Shown in pieces: positions 1-8,520 of a stretch of 64,000 bases of DNA (within the stretch, counting starts at the first letter, position 1; every line of letters starts with the position of its first letter). Position numbers and translations under genes: made by a program. This DNA is from Algoriphagus chordae (GTDB taxonomy: Bacteria > Bacteroidota > Bacteroidia > Cytophagales > Cyclobacteriaceae): NCBI RefSeq assembly GCF_003254055.1, contig NZ_QKZT01000002.1:62001-126000 (forward strand). Reading direction: 5' to 3'. The notes beneath the pieces are model-generated. The model ran no database searches. It was not told where the DNA came from and saw only the letters and a list, made by a program, of their open reading frames with translations.

Positions 1-1
1 G

Positions 2-472
2 GGGTGGATGTGGGAATTCCACAAAGTACATCACAGTACTCGAGAGATGGGTTTCGCTGCCTTGCTGCGCTATCATTGGATGGAAAACATACTTTACCGC
101 ACCTTAGAATACATCCCGCTGGCGATGATAGGATTTGGGATTACCGACTTCTTCATCGTTCATATCTTTACCCTAGTACTTGGACAGCTTGGTCATGCTA
201 ATCTGAAAATTCCACTTGGTCCTTTCAAATATGTAATCAATGGCCCACAAATGCACCTTTGGCATCATGCAAAAGAATTACCCGAAACACATCCAAACGG
301 ATTTAATTACGGGATATCGCTGAGCCTCTGGGATTTCCTTTTCCGAACAAATTACTGGCCTTCAGATGATGAGAATCTTCCAGTAGGGCTTCCAGATGAA
401 GAGAAATTCCCAGAAGACTTTATAGGTCAGACAACGGAACCTTTTAAGCGGATTTTTAGAAAAAAGAGATAA
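2..472 (+). CDS. Sterol desaturase / fatty acid hydroxylase family protein, 5'-truncated by window edge
   Basis: C-terminal part of a membrane-bound di-iron hydroxylase; the reading frame is open from base 2, so the true start lies outside the window. About 156 residues are visible. The histidine clusters that bind the di-iron centre in this family are present: HKVHH near the visible N-terminus and HLWHH about 75 residues later, with a further HPNGFNYG motif. Between them is a hydrophobic stretch (about residues 35-60) fitting a membrane segment. The family hydroxylates or desaturates lipid chains; the substrate here cannot be told from sequence. The lysine/arginine-rich end (FKRIFRKKR) is probably cytosolic. 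Downstream about 220 bases hold no gene that I can support. Confidence 0.85.
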   Translation, partial: GWMWEFHKVHHSTREMGFAALLRYHWMENILYRTLEYIPLAMIGFGITDFFIVHIFTLVLGQLGHANLKIPLGPFKYVINGPQMHLWHHAKELPETHPNGFNYGISLSLWDFLFRTNYWPSDDENLPVGLPDEEKFPEDFIGQTTEPFKRIFRKKR

Positions 473-690
473 TGATTTATATTTTAATCAGGCCTTATTA
501 GCTGCCGATCTATCATTCTAAAAACTCAAGGCACCTTACCTAAATTAAACCGCGACAGGAAGAATCAATCTTGTGCTCGTAGATGTACTACTTAAAAGGA
601 TTTCGATGAATACAGAAGTGGGTTTGGGCTAGGGATTAGATTTTGATACCTTCGCAAATTCTCGCCAACCCGGAAGACCAAAGTACATTC

Positions 691-1305
691 ATGGACAATA
701 TTCTTGCCTTCACCCTATCCGTTTTCACAGGTTTTTTCGCAATCATGAACCCGATTGCCAACGTACCTATTTTCACATCCCTGACTGAGGACGCTGATAA
801 AGCAACCAAACGCAACATTAGCAAAAGAGCTACGCTTACGGCCTTTATCATAGTAGTGACCTTCATAGTACTGGGTAAATTCATTTTTGAAATTTTCGGA
901 ATCACCATTCCTGCCTTCAAAATCACAGGTGGCATACTGATTTTCTACGTGGGTTTTGAAATGCTCCAGTCCAAAAAATCCAGTGTCAAGCACATCAAAG
1001 ACCCTGAAACTGAAGAAAACATTGCAATCTCCCCTTTGGCAATACCGATCCTAGCTGGCCCAGGCACGATAGTTACGGCCATGAACTTTGCATCGCAGGG
1101 CAATTATGTGAATATTTTAATCGTCATTGGCGTTTTTGCCGTGATGTGTCTATTGACCCACCTAGCTTTTGAACTAGGCGATCAAATCGTGAAGCGACTA
1201 GGGAAAAACATAATCGTTGTAATCGGAAAGATCATGGGTTTGATCATTGCCATCATCGGTACCAACATGATTATTTCTGGTATAAAAGCAGCATTCTTTG
1301 AATAG
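691..1305 (+). CDS. MarC family integral membrane protein
   Basis: A 204-residue hydrophobic protein with about six membrane segments, matching the MarC (UPF0056) family in length and in its family pattern: the FFAIMNPIANVPIF segment near residues 15-28, a central PLAIPILAGPGTI loop, and a C-terminal IGKIMGLIIAIIGTNMI helix. The frame stays open back to a TTG at 643, but the ATG at 691 gives the normal family N-terminus (MDNILAFTLSVFTG), so I chose it. MarC was once linked to multiple antibiotic resistance, a link since withdrawn; the function remains unclear. It stands alone, convergent with the methyltransferase gene downstream. Confidence 0.88.
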   Translation: MDNILAFTLSVFTGFFAIMNPIANVPIFTSLTEDADKATKRNISKRATLTAFIIVVTFIVLGKFIFEIFGITIPAFKITGGILIFYVGFEMLQSKKSSVKHIKDPETEENIAISPLAIPILAGPGTIVTAMNFASQGNYVNILIVIGVFAVMCLLTHLAFELGDQIVKRLGKNIIVVIGKIMGLIIAIIGTNMIISGIKAAFFE

Positions 1306-1334
1306 GTAAGCTTCTACCTTAGTATAGCAACTCC

Positions 1335-2111
1335 TTATTTCTTCTTTAGGATATAAAATAAATCCAGTCCCTTTGCAGGATCATCGACGATTGGGTAATC
1401 TTCGTGCCTGATGTCAACCACGCTTTTTCCCTGTTGCTGATGAAGTTTATTCCTGTTTCGGCGATTTAGAATCTCATAAGGAACTCTTAGAAAAGAAGAA
1501 GGTAGCTTATGCTGTAGATCAAAAATATCAAAGCGCATAATTTTCTGCACAGACTTGCGATTGGCCTCATGATATGCCCATACTTTCTCATTTCCACCCA
1601 CTCCTTTTGCCTCGACTGAGTCAAAAATAGAGGAGCACAGATCAATCAGCTGCTGTGGAGTATATTCACGCTCATGCCATGGATTTCTCGAAAGGGTATG
1701 ATTAATATTTGGCGTAGAGATCACAGCTTTCCCTCCTGGCTTCAGCACACGATAGATTTCCTCCAGAAATAAGCGATCATTAGGAATGTGCTCAATTACC
1801 TGGAAGCTCACGATAGTATCGAAAGAATTATCAGCTATCCCTTCAAAAGGAGGAATCACTGCTTGCTGAAACTCAACTTTTGGAAACCGAACTTTCAACT
1901 CGTCGATAACTTCCTGGATTTTGTCCAAGCCAAGATAGCTGTCTGCCAAAGGCAAAAGTGTTTCCACCCCACGACCTTCGCCACAGCCTAACTCCAGCAA
2001 TTTACCAGAAATCCATGGCTGAGCAGCAATGTATGCTTTCAGTAAGCGTTGATGAATAGGGTTGTCGCTGACCAACTTGTCAGAGGCAATTTCCGTTGTA
2101 TAGGTAGCCAT
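1335..2111 (-). CDS. Class I SAM-dependent methyltransferase
   Basis: 258 residues with a Rossmann-type methyltransferase fold. Motif I (LLELGCGEGRG, residues 38-48) binds S-adenosylmethionine; an acidic residue at the end of strand 2 (YLGLDK, about 59-64) fits the ribose contact; the FDTIVSFQVIEHI stretch (about 97-109) and the VLKPGGKAVISTPN stretch complete a Methyltransf_11 domain. The C-terminal third resembles no domain I can name. Substrate unknown. The gene diverges from the GWxTD gene with only about 60 bp between starts, so the two probably share a promoter region. Confidence 0.85.
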   Translation of the reverse strand: MATYTTEIASDKLVSDNPIHQRLLKAYIAAQPWISGKLLELGCGEGRGVETLLPLADSYLGLDKIQEVIDELKVRFPKVEFQQAVIPPFEGIADNSFDTIVSFQVIEHIPNDRLFLEEIYRVLKPGGKAVISTPNINHTLSRNPWHEREYTPQQLIDLCSSIFDSVEAKGVGGNEKVWAYHEANRKSVQKIMRFDIFDLQHKLPSSFLRVPYEILNRRNRNKLHQQQGKSVVDIRHEDYPIVDDPAKGLDLFYILKKK

Positions 2112-2172
2112 ACAAAAATTTACTATTTTGGCAAAAGTAAGGTTAATTTTGAAAACCCGATATCAACACCCA

Positions 2173-3408
2173 ATGAACTGTAAAACAAGCCGACTCCTGA
2201 TTTTTTTGATCCTCTTCGCAGGCACAACTTTACCAACCCTTGCCCAAAAAACATTAAGCAGTCTAAATCAGACACTTCGCTATTCTAGATACTCAAGACT
2301 TTCGCTGAAAATCATCCCTATCAAAAAATCTGAGACGAGTTTTAAGCTGCAATTTCAGATAGAAAAAATCGAAGAAAATCCTGAATTCAATTCTTTTAGC
2401 TTTACCTATTCAATTTTGGATAGCTATGATGAGGAAATTCTTTCAGACAATACATCGATTTTGACCTCTGAAGATCTGAAATATAACACAGACAGGCATT
2501 GGGTTTTTGAGAAAACCATCGATATCGCCGCAAGTAAAGAAACTTCTATTGCTCTATTTACGGCCTTAGATACTAGACAAGGGGATGAATATTATTATTC
2601 TATTGACATCAAGAGCAGCTTTGTTTTTGACCAAGCTAACTTCGGCGCCTATTACGCCAATAATGTCGGCTTCGATCAAACCTACTTAAACGTAGGAGAG
2701 TCTTTGCTTTTCAAATCCAATGGCGGTCCAAACCTTCATGGCTTTTACTATCCTACCAGTTTAGAAATCCCTTATCCTCCAATGGAAACTAAGCCCGCGT
2801 CGGTATCAAGAGAAACGCAGGTAATCGACCAAGGCGATTTCCTTGAGCTTATCCCCAAATCCTTTGATGAAATAGGTTATTATTTCATCCAAAGTGACAC
2901 GAATGCCAATGCAGGACTTATACTCAAAACAACTCATGAAGCATTTCCTAAGGTGCGCGATTGGGATGAGATGGTCGACATGGTGGCCTATATTTCCACG
3001 AGAAAAGAACATGAAAGCCTGGTGGCTGCTGAGGACAAAAAGAAGGCTTTGGATGCTTACTGGATAGGATTAACAAGAAATGAAGATACTGCCAAAGAAC
3101 TTATTCGGGAGTATTTCAGGCAGGTAGAATTCGCCAACATTCTATTCACCGACTTCAAGGAAGGCTGGAAAACAGACAAAGGAATGATCTATATTGTGAT
3201 GGGTCCACCGCAGGAAGTGAATTTTTATTTGGACAGAGAAGTGTGGAGTTATGGTGGAACTAACGAGAGTTCAAGAATTCGCTTTACCTTTGCGCGGGTC
3301 AAAAACATACTTAGCCCACACTATTACACCTTGAACCGCTCACGTGCCTACCAGCCGGTGTGGTTCAAAAACATATCCATATGGAGAAGCGGAAAGATGG
3401 CTTTTTGA
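2173..3408 (+). CDS. GWxTD domain-containing exported protein
   Basis: 411 residues. The ATG at 2173 starts a clean Sec signal peptide (MNCKTSRLLIFLILFAGTTL, then cleavage near LAQ); the frame reaches back to a TTG at 2128 but that start would put charged residues before the signal. A C-terminal GWxTD domain is clear: GWKTDKGMIYIVMGPP at about residues 332-347, followed by VWSYGG. This domain is frequent in Bacteroidota and its role is unknown. The N-terminal two thirds look like beta-rich extracytoplasmic domains. The end overlaps the start of rlmB by 28 bases in another frame, which suggests co-transcription. Confidence 0.85.
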   Translation: MNCKTSRLLIFLILFAGTTLPTLAQKTLSSLNQTLRYSRYSRLSLKIIPIKKSETSFKLQFQIEKIEENPEFNSFSFTYSILDSYDEEILSDNTSILTSEDLKYNTDRHWVFEKTIDIAASKETSIALFTALDTRQGDEYYYSIDIKSSFVFDQANFGAYYANNVGFDQTYLNVGESLLFKSNGGPNLHGFYYPTSLEIPYPPMETKPASVSRETQVIDQGDFLELIPKSFDEIGYYFIQSDTNANAGLILKTTHEAFPKVRDWDEMVDMVAYISTRKEHESLVAAEDKKKALDAYWIGLTRNEDTAKELIREYFRQVEFANILFTDFKEGWKTDKGMIYIVMGPPQEVNFYLDREVWSYGGTNESSRIRFTFARVKNILSPHYYTLNRSRAYQPVWFKNISIWRSGKMAF

Positions 3409-4154
3409 TTGAAAAAGGCGAACACGAAAAAGATTTTATTTTTGGTACAAGAGCGGTCATGGAATCAATCCATGCTGGCAAAGACATTGACAAGGTGTTG
3501 GTTCAAAAGGAAATCAACAATGACCTGATCAAGGAATTGATCAAGTTGTGCAAAACCGAAAAAATACCAGTTGTACGCGTCCCTGATGCGAAACTCAACA
3601 GAATCACGCGCAAAAACCATCAAGGTGTAGTCGCTCAAATGTCTGCCATAGAATATGCTTCTTTGGACAATGTGATTGAGAGCTGTTTTAACGTAGGTAA
3701 ATCCCCTTTGATCCTGATTCTGGACAGAATTACCGATGTAAGAAACTTTGGAGCTATAGCCAGAACAGCCGAATGTGCTGGAGTCGATGCTATTGTAATC
3801 CCAGAAAAAGGATCTGCGCAAATCAACTCTGATGCAATCAAAACATCCGTTGGTGCATTGAATTTCCTTCCTGTAGTGCGAGTAAGAAACCTTTTCTATA
3901 CTTGTAGAGATCTTCAGAAGTCCGGTCTGGTATTAGTCGCAATCACCGAAAAAACTGAAAAGACCATGTACGATGTTGATTTTTCAGTACCTGTAGCTAT
4001 GGTAATGGGATCTGAGGAAGATGGAATCTCTACCGAACTAATGGGAATAGTGGACGAAAAAGTCAAAATCCCAATGGCAGGAAGAATCGAAAGTTTGAAT
4101 GTCTCCGTATCTGCTGGAGTAGCGATTTACGAGGCGATCAGGCAGCGCAAATAA
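3381..4154 (+). CDS. rlmB: 23S rRNA 2'-O-ribose methyltransferase, TrmH/SpoU family (RlmB-like)
   Basis: 257 residues from the ATG at 3381; a GTG at 3360 is possible but adds nothing conserved. The N-terminal substrate-binding domain begins DFIFGTRAVMESI. The three SPOUT motifs are present: NFGAIARTAE near residue 120, MVMGSEEDGIS near 206 and IPMAGRIESLNVSVSAGVA near 230-248, which together form the trefoil-knot SAM site. The family methylates the ribose of G2251 in 23S rRNA (E. coli numbering). RlmB is the best fit; another TrmH-type rRNA or tRNA target cannot be excluded. Transcription probably ends at the hairpin just downstream. Confidence 0.85.
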   Translation: MEKRKDGFLIEKGEHEKDFIFGTRAVMESIHAGKDIDKVLVQKEINNDLIKELIKLCKTEKIPVVRVPDAKLNRITRKNHQGVVAQMSAIEYASLDNVIESCFNVGKSPLILILDRITDVRNFGAIARTAECAGVDAIVIPEKGSAQINSDAIKTSVGALNFLPVVRVRNLFYTCRDLQKSGLVLVAITEKTEKTMYDVDFSVPVAMVMGSEEDGISTELMGIVDEKVKIPMAGRIESLNVSVSAGVAIYEAIRQRK

Positions 4155-4175
4155 TTCTAAAAAATAATAGAGTGA

Positions 4176-4209
4176 GGGGAAGGCTTAAATATAGTCTTCC
4201 CCTTTTTTT
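4176..4209 (+). terminator. Intrinsic terminator after rlmB
   Basis: A 7-bp perfect stem (GGGGAAG at 4176-4182 with CTTCCCC at 4196-4202) followed by seven T residues. It lies between convergent genes and its loop contains the stop codon of the opposing manC gene, so the two transcripts overlap here. Confidence 0.8.
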
Positions 4210-5255
4210 CTTGCATTGGTTACAAACTCACGGAATTTCTTCTCAGCATCGAGTTTGCAGATCAGTAGTACATTATCAGTCTCATTTACAATGTAGTTTT
4301 CAAGCCCCTGTACCACGACTAACTTGTCTCCATCTACCTTGATATAGCTATTCTTTGTATCGTAAAGTAAGGCATTAGCCTCAACCACATTATCATCTTC
4401 GTCCTTCTTCCTCAATTCATATAGGCTATTCCACGAGCCTAAATCTGACCATCCAAAATCACCTAGAATTACATAAATCTGATTCGATTTCTCCATGATT
4501 CCGTAATCAATCGAAATGTTTTTCACTTGTGTATAGGCACTTGACACAAAGACAGCCTCTCCGTCCTTTCCGTAAATATTCATTCCTTCTTCGAATACCT
4601 CTGCGATATCTGGCATATGCTTTTCAAATGCGCTGATTAAGCTCTTTGACTTCCAGACAAAAATGCCCGAATTCCAGACAAAATCACCGCTGTCCAAAAA
4701 TGTCTTAGCTAGCTTTGCATTTGGCTTTTCTGTAAAGGTTTTGACACGGAAAACCTCCGTATTTGGCTTCTCGATGTATTGAATATAGCCATAGCCAATT
4801 TCTGGTCTATTAGGAGTAATGCCTAGTGTGATTAATTTACCTTCATCTGCAGCCTCCACAGCCTTCTTCAGGGCAGAAGTAAACTTCTTCTCTTGCAAGA
4901 TCAAATGATCTGCTGGAGTGACGATAATAGTAGCGTTAGGATCCATAGAATGAATCCTATAGGTAGCATAAGCGATACAAGGCGCTGTGTTTTTGCGCAT
5001 CGGCTCAGTTAGAATCTGATGATCCTTCAGCTCCGGCAGTTGCTCTTTGACTAGTGTTATGTATTTCTTGTAAGTAATGATGACAAACTGGTCCGGCTCG
5101 GCGATGTCTGCAAATCGATCAAAAGTCATTTGCAACAGTGTGCGGCCTGTCCCTAAGACATCCAAAAATTGCTTTGGCCTCTTTCTTCGGCTATACGGCC
5201 AAAACCTGGTGCCAATGCCACCAGCCATAATCAGGATATAGGGTTTATTGCGCAT
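4185..5255 (-). CDS. manC: Mannose-1-phosphate guanylyltransferase
   Basis: 356 residues, the length of single-domain GDP-mannose pyrophosphorylases. The nucleotidyltransferase signature sits at the N-terminus (ILIMAGGIGTRFWP, then KRPKQFLDV), followed by TPADHLI for the metal-binding region, and the sugar-binding FTEKP and VWNSGIFVW motifs. It makes GDP-mannose from mannose 1-phosphate and GTP, for mannosylated, fucosylated or related surface glycans. There is no C-terminal isomerase domain, so it is not the bifunctional form. It lies 8 bp downstream of kdsD in the same orientation, so the two sugar-precursor genes form an operon. Confidence 0.92.
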   Translation of the reverse strand: MRNKPYILIMAGGIGTRFWPYSRRKRPKQFLDVLGTGRTLLQMTFDRFADIAEPDQFVIITYKKYITLVKEQLPELKDHQILTEPMRKNTAPCIAYATYRIHSMDPNATIIVTPADHLILQEKKFTSALKKAVEAADEGKLITLGITPNRPEIGYGYIQYIEKPNTEVFRVKTFTEKPNAKLAKTFLDSGDFVWNSGIFVWKSKSLISAFEKHMPDIAEVFEEGMNIYGKDGEAVFVSSAYTQVKNISIDYGIMEKSNQIYVILGDFGWSDLGSWNSLYELRKKDEDDNVVEANALLYDTKNSYIKVDGDKLVVVQGLENYIVNETDNVLLICKLDAEKKFREFVTNARKKGEDYI

Positions 5256-5263
5256 GTTAAAAG

Positions 5264-6232
5264 TTAAACAATTCCTTCTTTCATCAATTCATGAATATGA
5301 ACAAAACCTGCGATTTTATCTCCATTCATAGCCACCAATTGAGTGATATTATGATTTTTCATCATATTCAGTGCACGAATGGCGTATTCTTGGGTTGAAA
5401 TGGATTTAGGATTTACAGTCATGATATCGGCAGCCTTCAAAAGATGAATATCAAGAGATTTCTGAAGCATTCTTCGCAAATCTCCATCTGTAATAATTCC
5501 TTTCAAATTTCCCTCGGCATCAATCACTGCAGTAGCTCCTAGCCTTTTGCCAGAAATTTCTAAAATCACTTCTGCCAATCCTGCAGATTCAGAAACAACC
5601 GGGATTTCATTTCCTCCCAACACATCTCCCACCCTAAGGTACAACTGCTTGCCCAAGGACCCTCCAGGATGGTACTTGGCAAAATCCTCCGAGGTAAAGC
5701 CTCTCGCTTCAAGTAAGCAAACTGCTAAGGCATCTCCCAGTGCCAAATGTGCTGTAGTACTCGTAGTAGGAGCCAGATTGTTTGGACAGGCTTCTTCATC
5801 TATACTGGCATTCAGCACGTAATCTGACTGCTCTGCAAGGAAACTTTTGGTATTACTCACCAAGGCAACGAGCTTGGAACCAAGATTTTTCAGTAAAGGA
5901 ACCAGCACTTTGATCTCTGGTGTATTTCCACTTTTGGAAATGCAAATGACAATATCATCATCCAGTATCATCCCCAAATCACCATGAATAGCATCTGCGG
6001 CATGCATAAATAGAGCTGGTGTTCCTGTAGAATTTAAGGTCGCAACAATCTTGTTGGCTATGATCGCACTTTTGCCGACACCCGTGATTACCACCCTGCC
6101 TTTTGAAACCAAAATATGCTCTACACAGGCTTCAAAATCACTATCTAAAAAATCAACAAGATTTAACACTGCCTGCGCCTCGTTTTGCAGTACTCTCGTG
6201 GCTGTATTTCTAATATTTTTAGCTAAATTCAA
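5264..6232 (-). CDS. kdsD: Arabinose-5-phosphate isomerase, KpsF/GutQ/KdsD family
   Basis: 322 residues with the family's usual order: an N-terminal SIS sugar-isomerase domain (about 35-180, with VVITGVGKSAIIANK and the CISKSGNTPEI phosphate-binding motif) and two CBS domains (about 205-320). The enzyme converts ribulose 5-phosphate to arabinose 5-phosphate, the first step to KDO for lipopolysaccharide. The only usable start is a TTG at 6232; an in-frame stop lies five codons upstream. It diverges from recQ, which itself starts with GTG, across 96 bp. Confidence 0.9.
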   Translation of the reverse strand: MNLAKNIRNTATRVLQNEAQAVLNLVDFLDSDFEACVEHILVSKGRVVITGVGKSAIIANKIVATLNSTGTPALFMHAADAIHGDLGMILDDDIVICISKSGNTPEIKVLVPLLKNLGSKLVALVSNTKSFLAEQSDYVLNASIDEEACPNNLAPTTSTTAHLALGDALAVCLLEARGFTSEDFAKYHPGGSLGKQLYLRVGDVLGGNEIPVVSESAGLAEVILEISGKRLGATAVIDAEGNLKGIITDGDLRRMLQKSLDIHLLKAADIMTVNPKSISTQEYAIRALNMMKNHNITQLVAMNGDKIAGFVHIHELMKEGIV

Positions 6233-6328
6233 TTTTACCTGTGTTTATAACTAGTTTTGAACAAGGGTATAAATGTAATAAATCATTCCTGTTTACAGGC
6301 TTTAGTTACCCTTTTAGCCCCCTAACAA

Positions 6329-8506
6329 GTGGAAGAAAATGTAAAGGCAGATCTTAAAAAAATCTTTGGATTCAGTCAATTTCGTGGAAATCAGGAATTG
6401 ATAGTTGACAACTTGCTTAACAAACGAAATACTTTTGTCATTATGCCTACGGGCGCTGGCAAATCTCTGTGCTATCAATTACCTGCCGTAATGAAGAGTG
6501 GCACAGCTATAGTCATCTCCCCGTTGATAGCTTTGATGAAAAATCAGGTGGATCAGTTACAGGCTCTGGGAATCAACGCCCACTTCCTGAACTCTACTTT
6601 GAATAAATCCGAAGCTGCGCGTGTAAAAAGTGAGGTGCGAAGCAAAAAGACGAAACTACTTTATGTCGCTCCAGAGTCTTTGACGAAGGAAGAGAATGTA
6701 GAATTTCTCAAATCTGTAGAGCTCAGCTTTGTCGCGATAGATGAAGCACACTGTATCTCTGAATGGGGACATGATTTCCGCCCAGAATATAGGCGGATCA
6801 AATCAATCGTCGCTCAGATCGCCCCTGACCTTCCGATCATAGCCCTTACTGCCACTGCCACCCCTAAGGTGCAGCAGGACATTCAGCGCAATCTTCAAAT
6901 GGAGGAGGCAGATTTATTCAAATCTTCTTTCAATAGAACTAACCTTTTCTATGAGGTTCGTCCCAAAGTGAAGAATGATTCCAAGAAGGATTTGATCAAG
7001 TTCATCAAGGGTCACAAAGGGAAATCTGGCATCATCTATTGTCTCAGCCGAAAAAAGGTGGAGGAAATTGCCCAACTTCTCAAAGTAAATCAAGTCAATG
7101 CAGCCCCTTATCACGCTGGCCTGGACTCCTCTGTCAGAATCAAAACTCAGGATGATTTTCTCAATGAAGAACTGGATGTCATTGTCGCAACGATAGCATT
7201 TGGGATGGGAATTGACAAGCCAGATGTGCGCTATGTGATTCATTACGATGTTCCCAAGTCTCTCGAAGGATATTATCAGGAAACTGGTCGTGCCGGTCGT
7301 GACGGTTTGGAGGGACACTGCCTTATGTTCTACAGATATGAAGATATCTTGAAGTTGGACAAATTCAATAAAGACAAACCCGTCACTGAGCGAGAAAATG
7401 CTAGAATCCTCTTGCAGGAAATGGCCGCTTACTCAGAAACAGGTGTGTGTAGAAGGAAGTTTATCCTGAATTACTTCGGTGAAACAATGGATGAGGATTG
7501 CGGCTTTTGTGACAATTGTAAGCGAGATCGCGAGACCTTCCAAGGCATGGACATGGTAAGTACGGTACTGGAAGCAGCCCAACAAACCAACGAGCGATTT
7601 GGACTTGAGCATCTGGTAAAGGTGATTGTTGGCGAATCGACAGATTACGTGGTAAGCTACTCACATGACAAACTCCCCGTCTTCGGTAAAGGAGCCGATA
7701 GTACAGAGAAAACCTGGATTGGAGTGATCCGTCAGGTGATGATCCTCAATATGCTTGAAAAAGATATTGAGACTTATGGCGTTTTAAAGCTGACTCCGAA
7801 AGGCATAGATTATCTTGATTCCCCATACAAACTCGATCTTCACAACGATCATGATTTCGAAGCAGAAGTAAAACATGGGCAGGACGAAATTGACATAAGT
7901 AGCAGAATCTCATATGATGAGAAGCTATTTGAATTGCTCAAAGCTGAGCGAAAAAAAGTGGCTCGCTCCAAAGGTCTTCCGCCTTATGTCATCTTTCAAG
8001 ACCCTTCTTTGGAAGAAATGGCGACCGTATATCCTACAACACGAGATGAGCTAGCGCAAATCATTGGCGTTGGTATGGGAAAAGTCATTAAATTCGGGTC
8101 TTCATTCTTGAAGTTGATCGATAATTACGTCGAGCAGAATGAAATCGAGACCGCCTCAGATGTAGTAGTCAAATCATCTGGCACTCGGTCAAAAGTAAAA
8201 ATTTCAATAATCCAGCAAATCGACCGCAAGGTAGGCTTGGATGAGGTCGCAGAAAACCTCAATATGAGTATGAATGATTTATTGCATGAAATAGAGCATA
8301 TCATTTATAGCGGAACTAAACTAAATATAGATTACTACATAGAAAATATCATGGACGAAGATCGGGAAGATTTACTTCACGACTATTTCATGAATGCTAC
8401 GAGTGATCAAATCAAAGCAGCTCTAGAAGAACTAGAAGATGAAGATTTTGCGGAAGATGAACTACGCGTCTATCGAATCAAATTCATCTCTGAGCATGCT
8501 AATTAA
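6329..8506 (+). CDS. recQ: ATP-dependent DNA helicase RecQ
   Basis: 725 residues, start GTG. Superfamily-2 helicase: Walker A TGAGKS at 41-46, DEAH box near 139-142 inside the RecQ signature AIDEAHCISEWGHDFRPEY, motif VI QETGRAGRDG. A zinc-binding cysteine set follows (CRRKF near 374, then CGFCDNC), then the RQC winged helix, then an HRDC domain (about 530-610, ending near GVGMGKVIKFGSSFL). An acidic extension of about 100 residues follows the HRDC domain, as in other Bacteroidota RecQ proteins. It unwinds 3'-5' in recombination and fork repair. purD starts 14 bp after its stop. Confidence 0.95.
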   Translation: MEENVKADLKKIFGFSQFRGNQELIVDNLLNKRNTFVIMPTGAGKSLCYQLPAVMKSGTAIVISPLIALMKNQVDQLQALGINAHFLNSTLNKSEAARVKSEVRSKKTKLLYVAPESLTKEENVEFLKSVELSFVAIDEAHCISEWGHDFRPEYRRIKSIVAQIAPDLPIIALTATATPKVQQDIQRNLQMEEADLFKSSFNRTNLFYEVRPKVKNDSKKDLIKFIKGHKGKSGIIYCLSRKKVEEIAQLLKVNQVNAAPYHAGLDSSVRIKTQDDFLNEELDVIVATIAFGMGIDKPDVRYVIHYDVPKSLEGYYQETGRAGRDGLEGHCLMFYRYEDILKLDKFNKDKPVTERENARILLQEMAAYSETGVCRRKFILNYFGETMDEDCGFCDNCKRDRETFQGMDMVSTVLEAAQQTNERFGLEHLVKVIVGESTDYVVSYSHDKLPVFGKGADSTEKTWIGVIRQVMILNMLEKDIETYGVLKLTPKGIDYLDSPYKLDLHNDHDFEAEVKHGQDEIDISSRISYDEKLFELLKAERKKVARSKGLPPYVIFQDPSLEEMATVYPTTRDELAQIIGVGMGKVIKFGSSFLKLIDNYVEQNEIETASDVVVKSSGTRSKVKISIIQQIDRKVGLDEVAENLNMSMNDLLHEIEHIIYSGTKLNIDYYIENIMDEDREDLLHDYFMNATSDQIKAALEELEDEDFAEDELRVYRIKFISEHAN

Positions 8507-8520
8507 CTTGAATTGAGTCA

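Noticed and set aside
6914..7318. 134-codon open frame antisense to recQ
   Set aside because: It lies wholly inside the helicase core on the opposite strand and shows no domain or start signal.
6329..8506. RecQ as part of a defence system
   Set aside because: It has the full housekeeping order of helicase, RQC and HRDC domains and sits beside purD and ricT; no nuclease, methylase or toxin gene is near.
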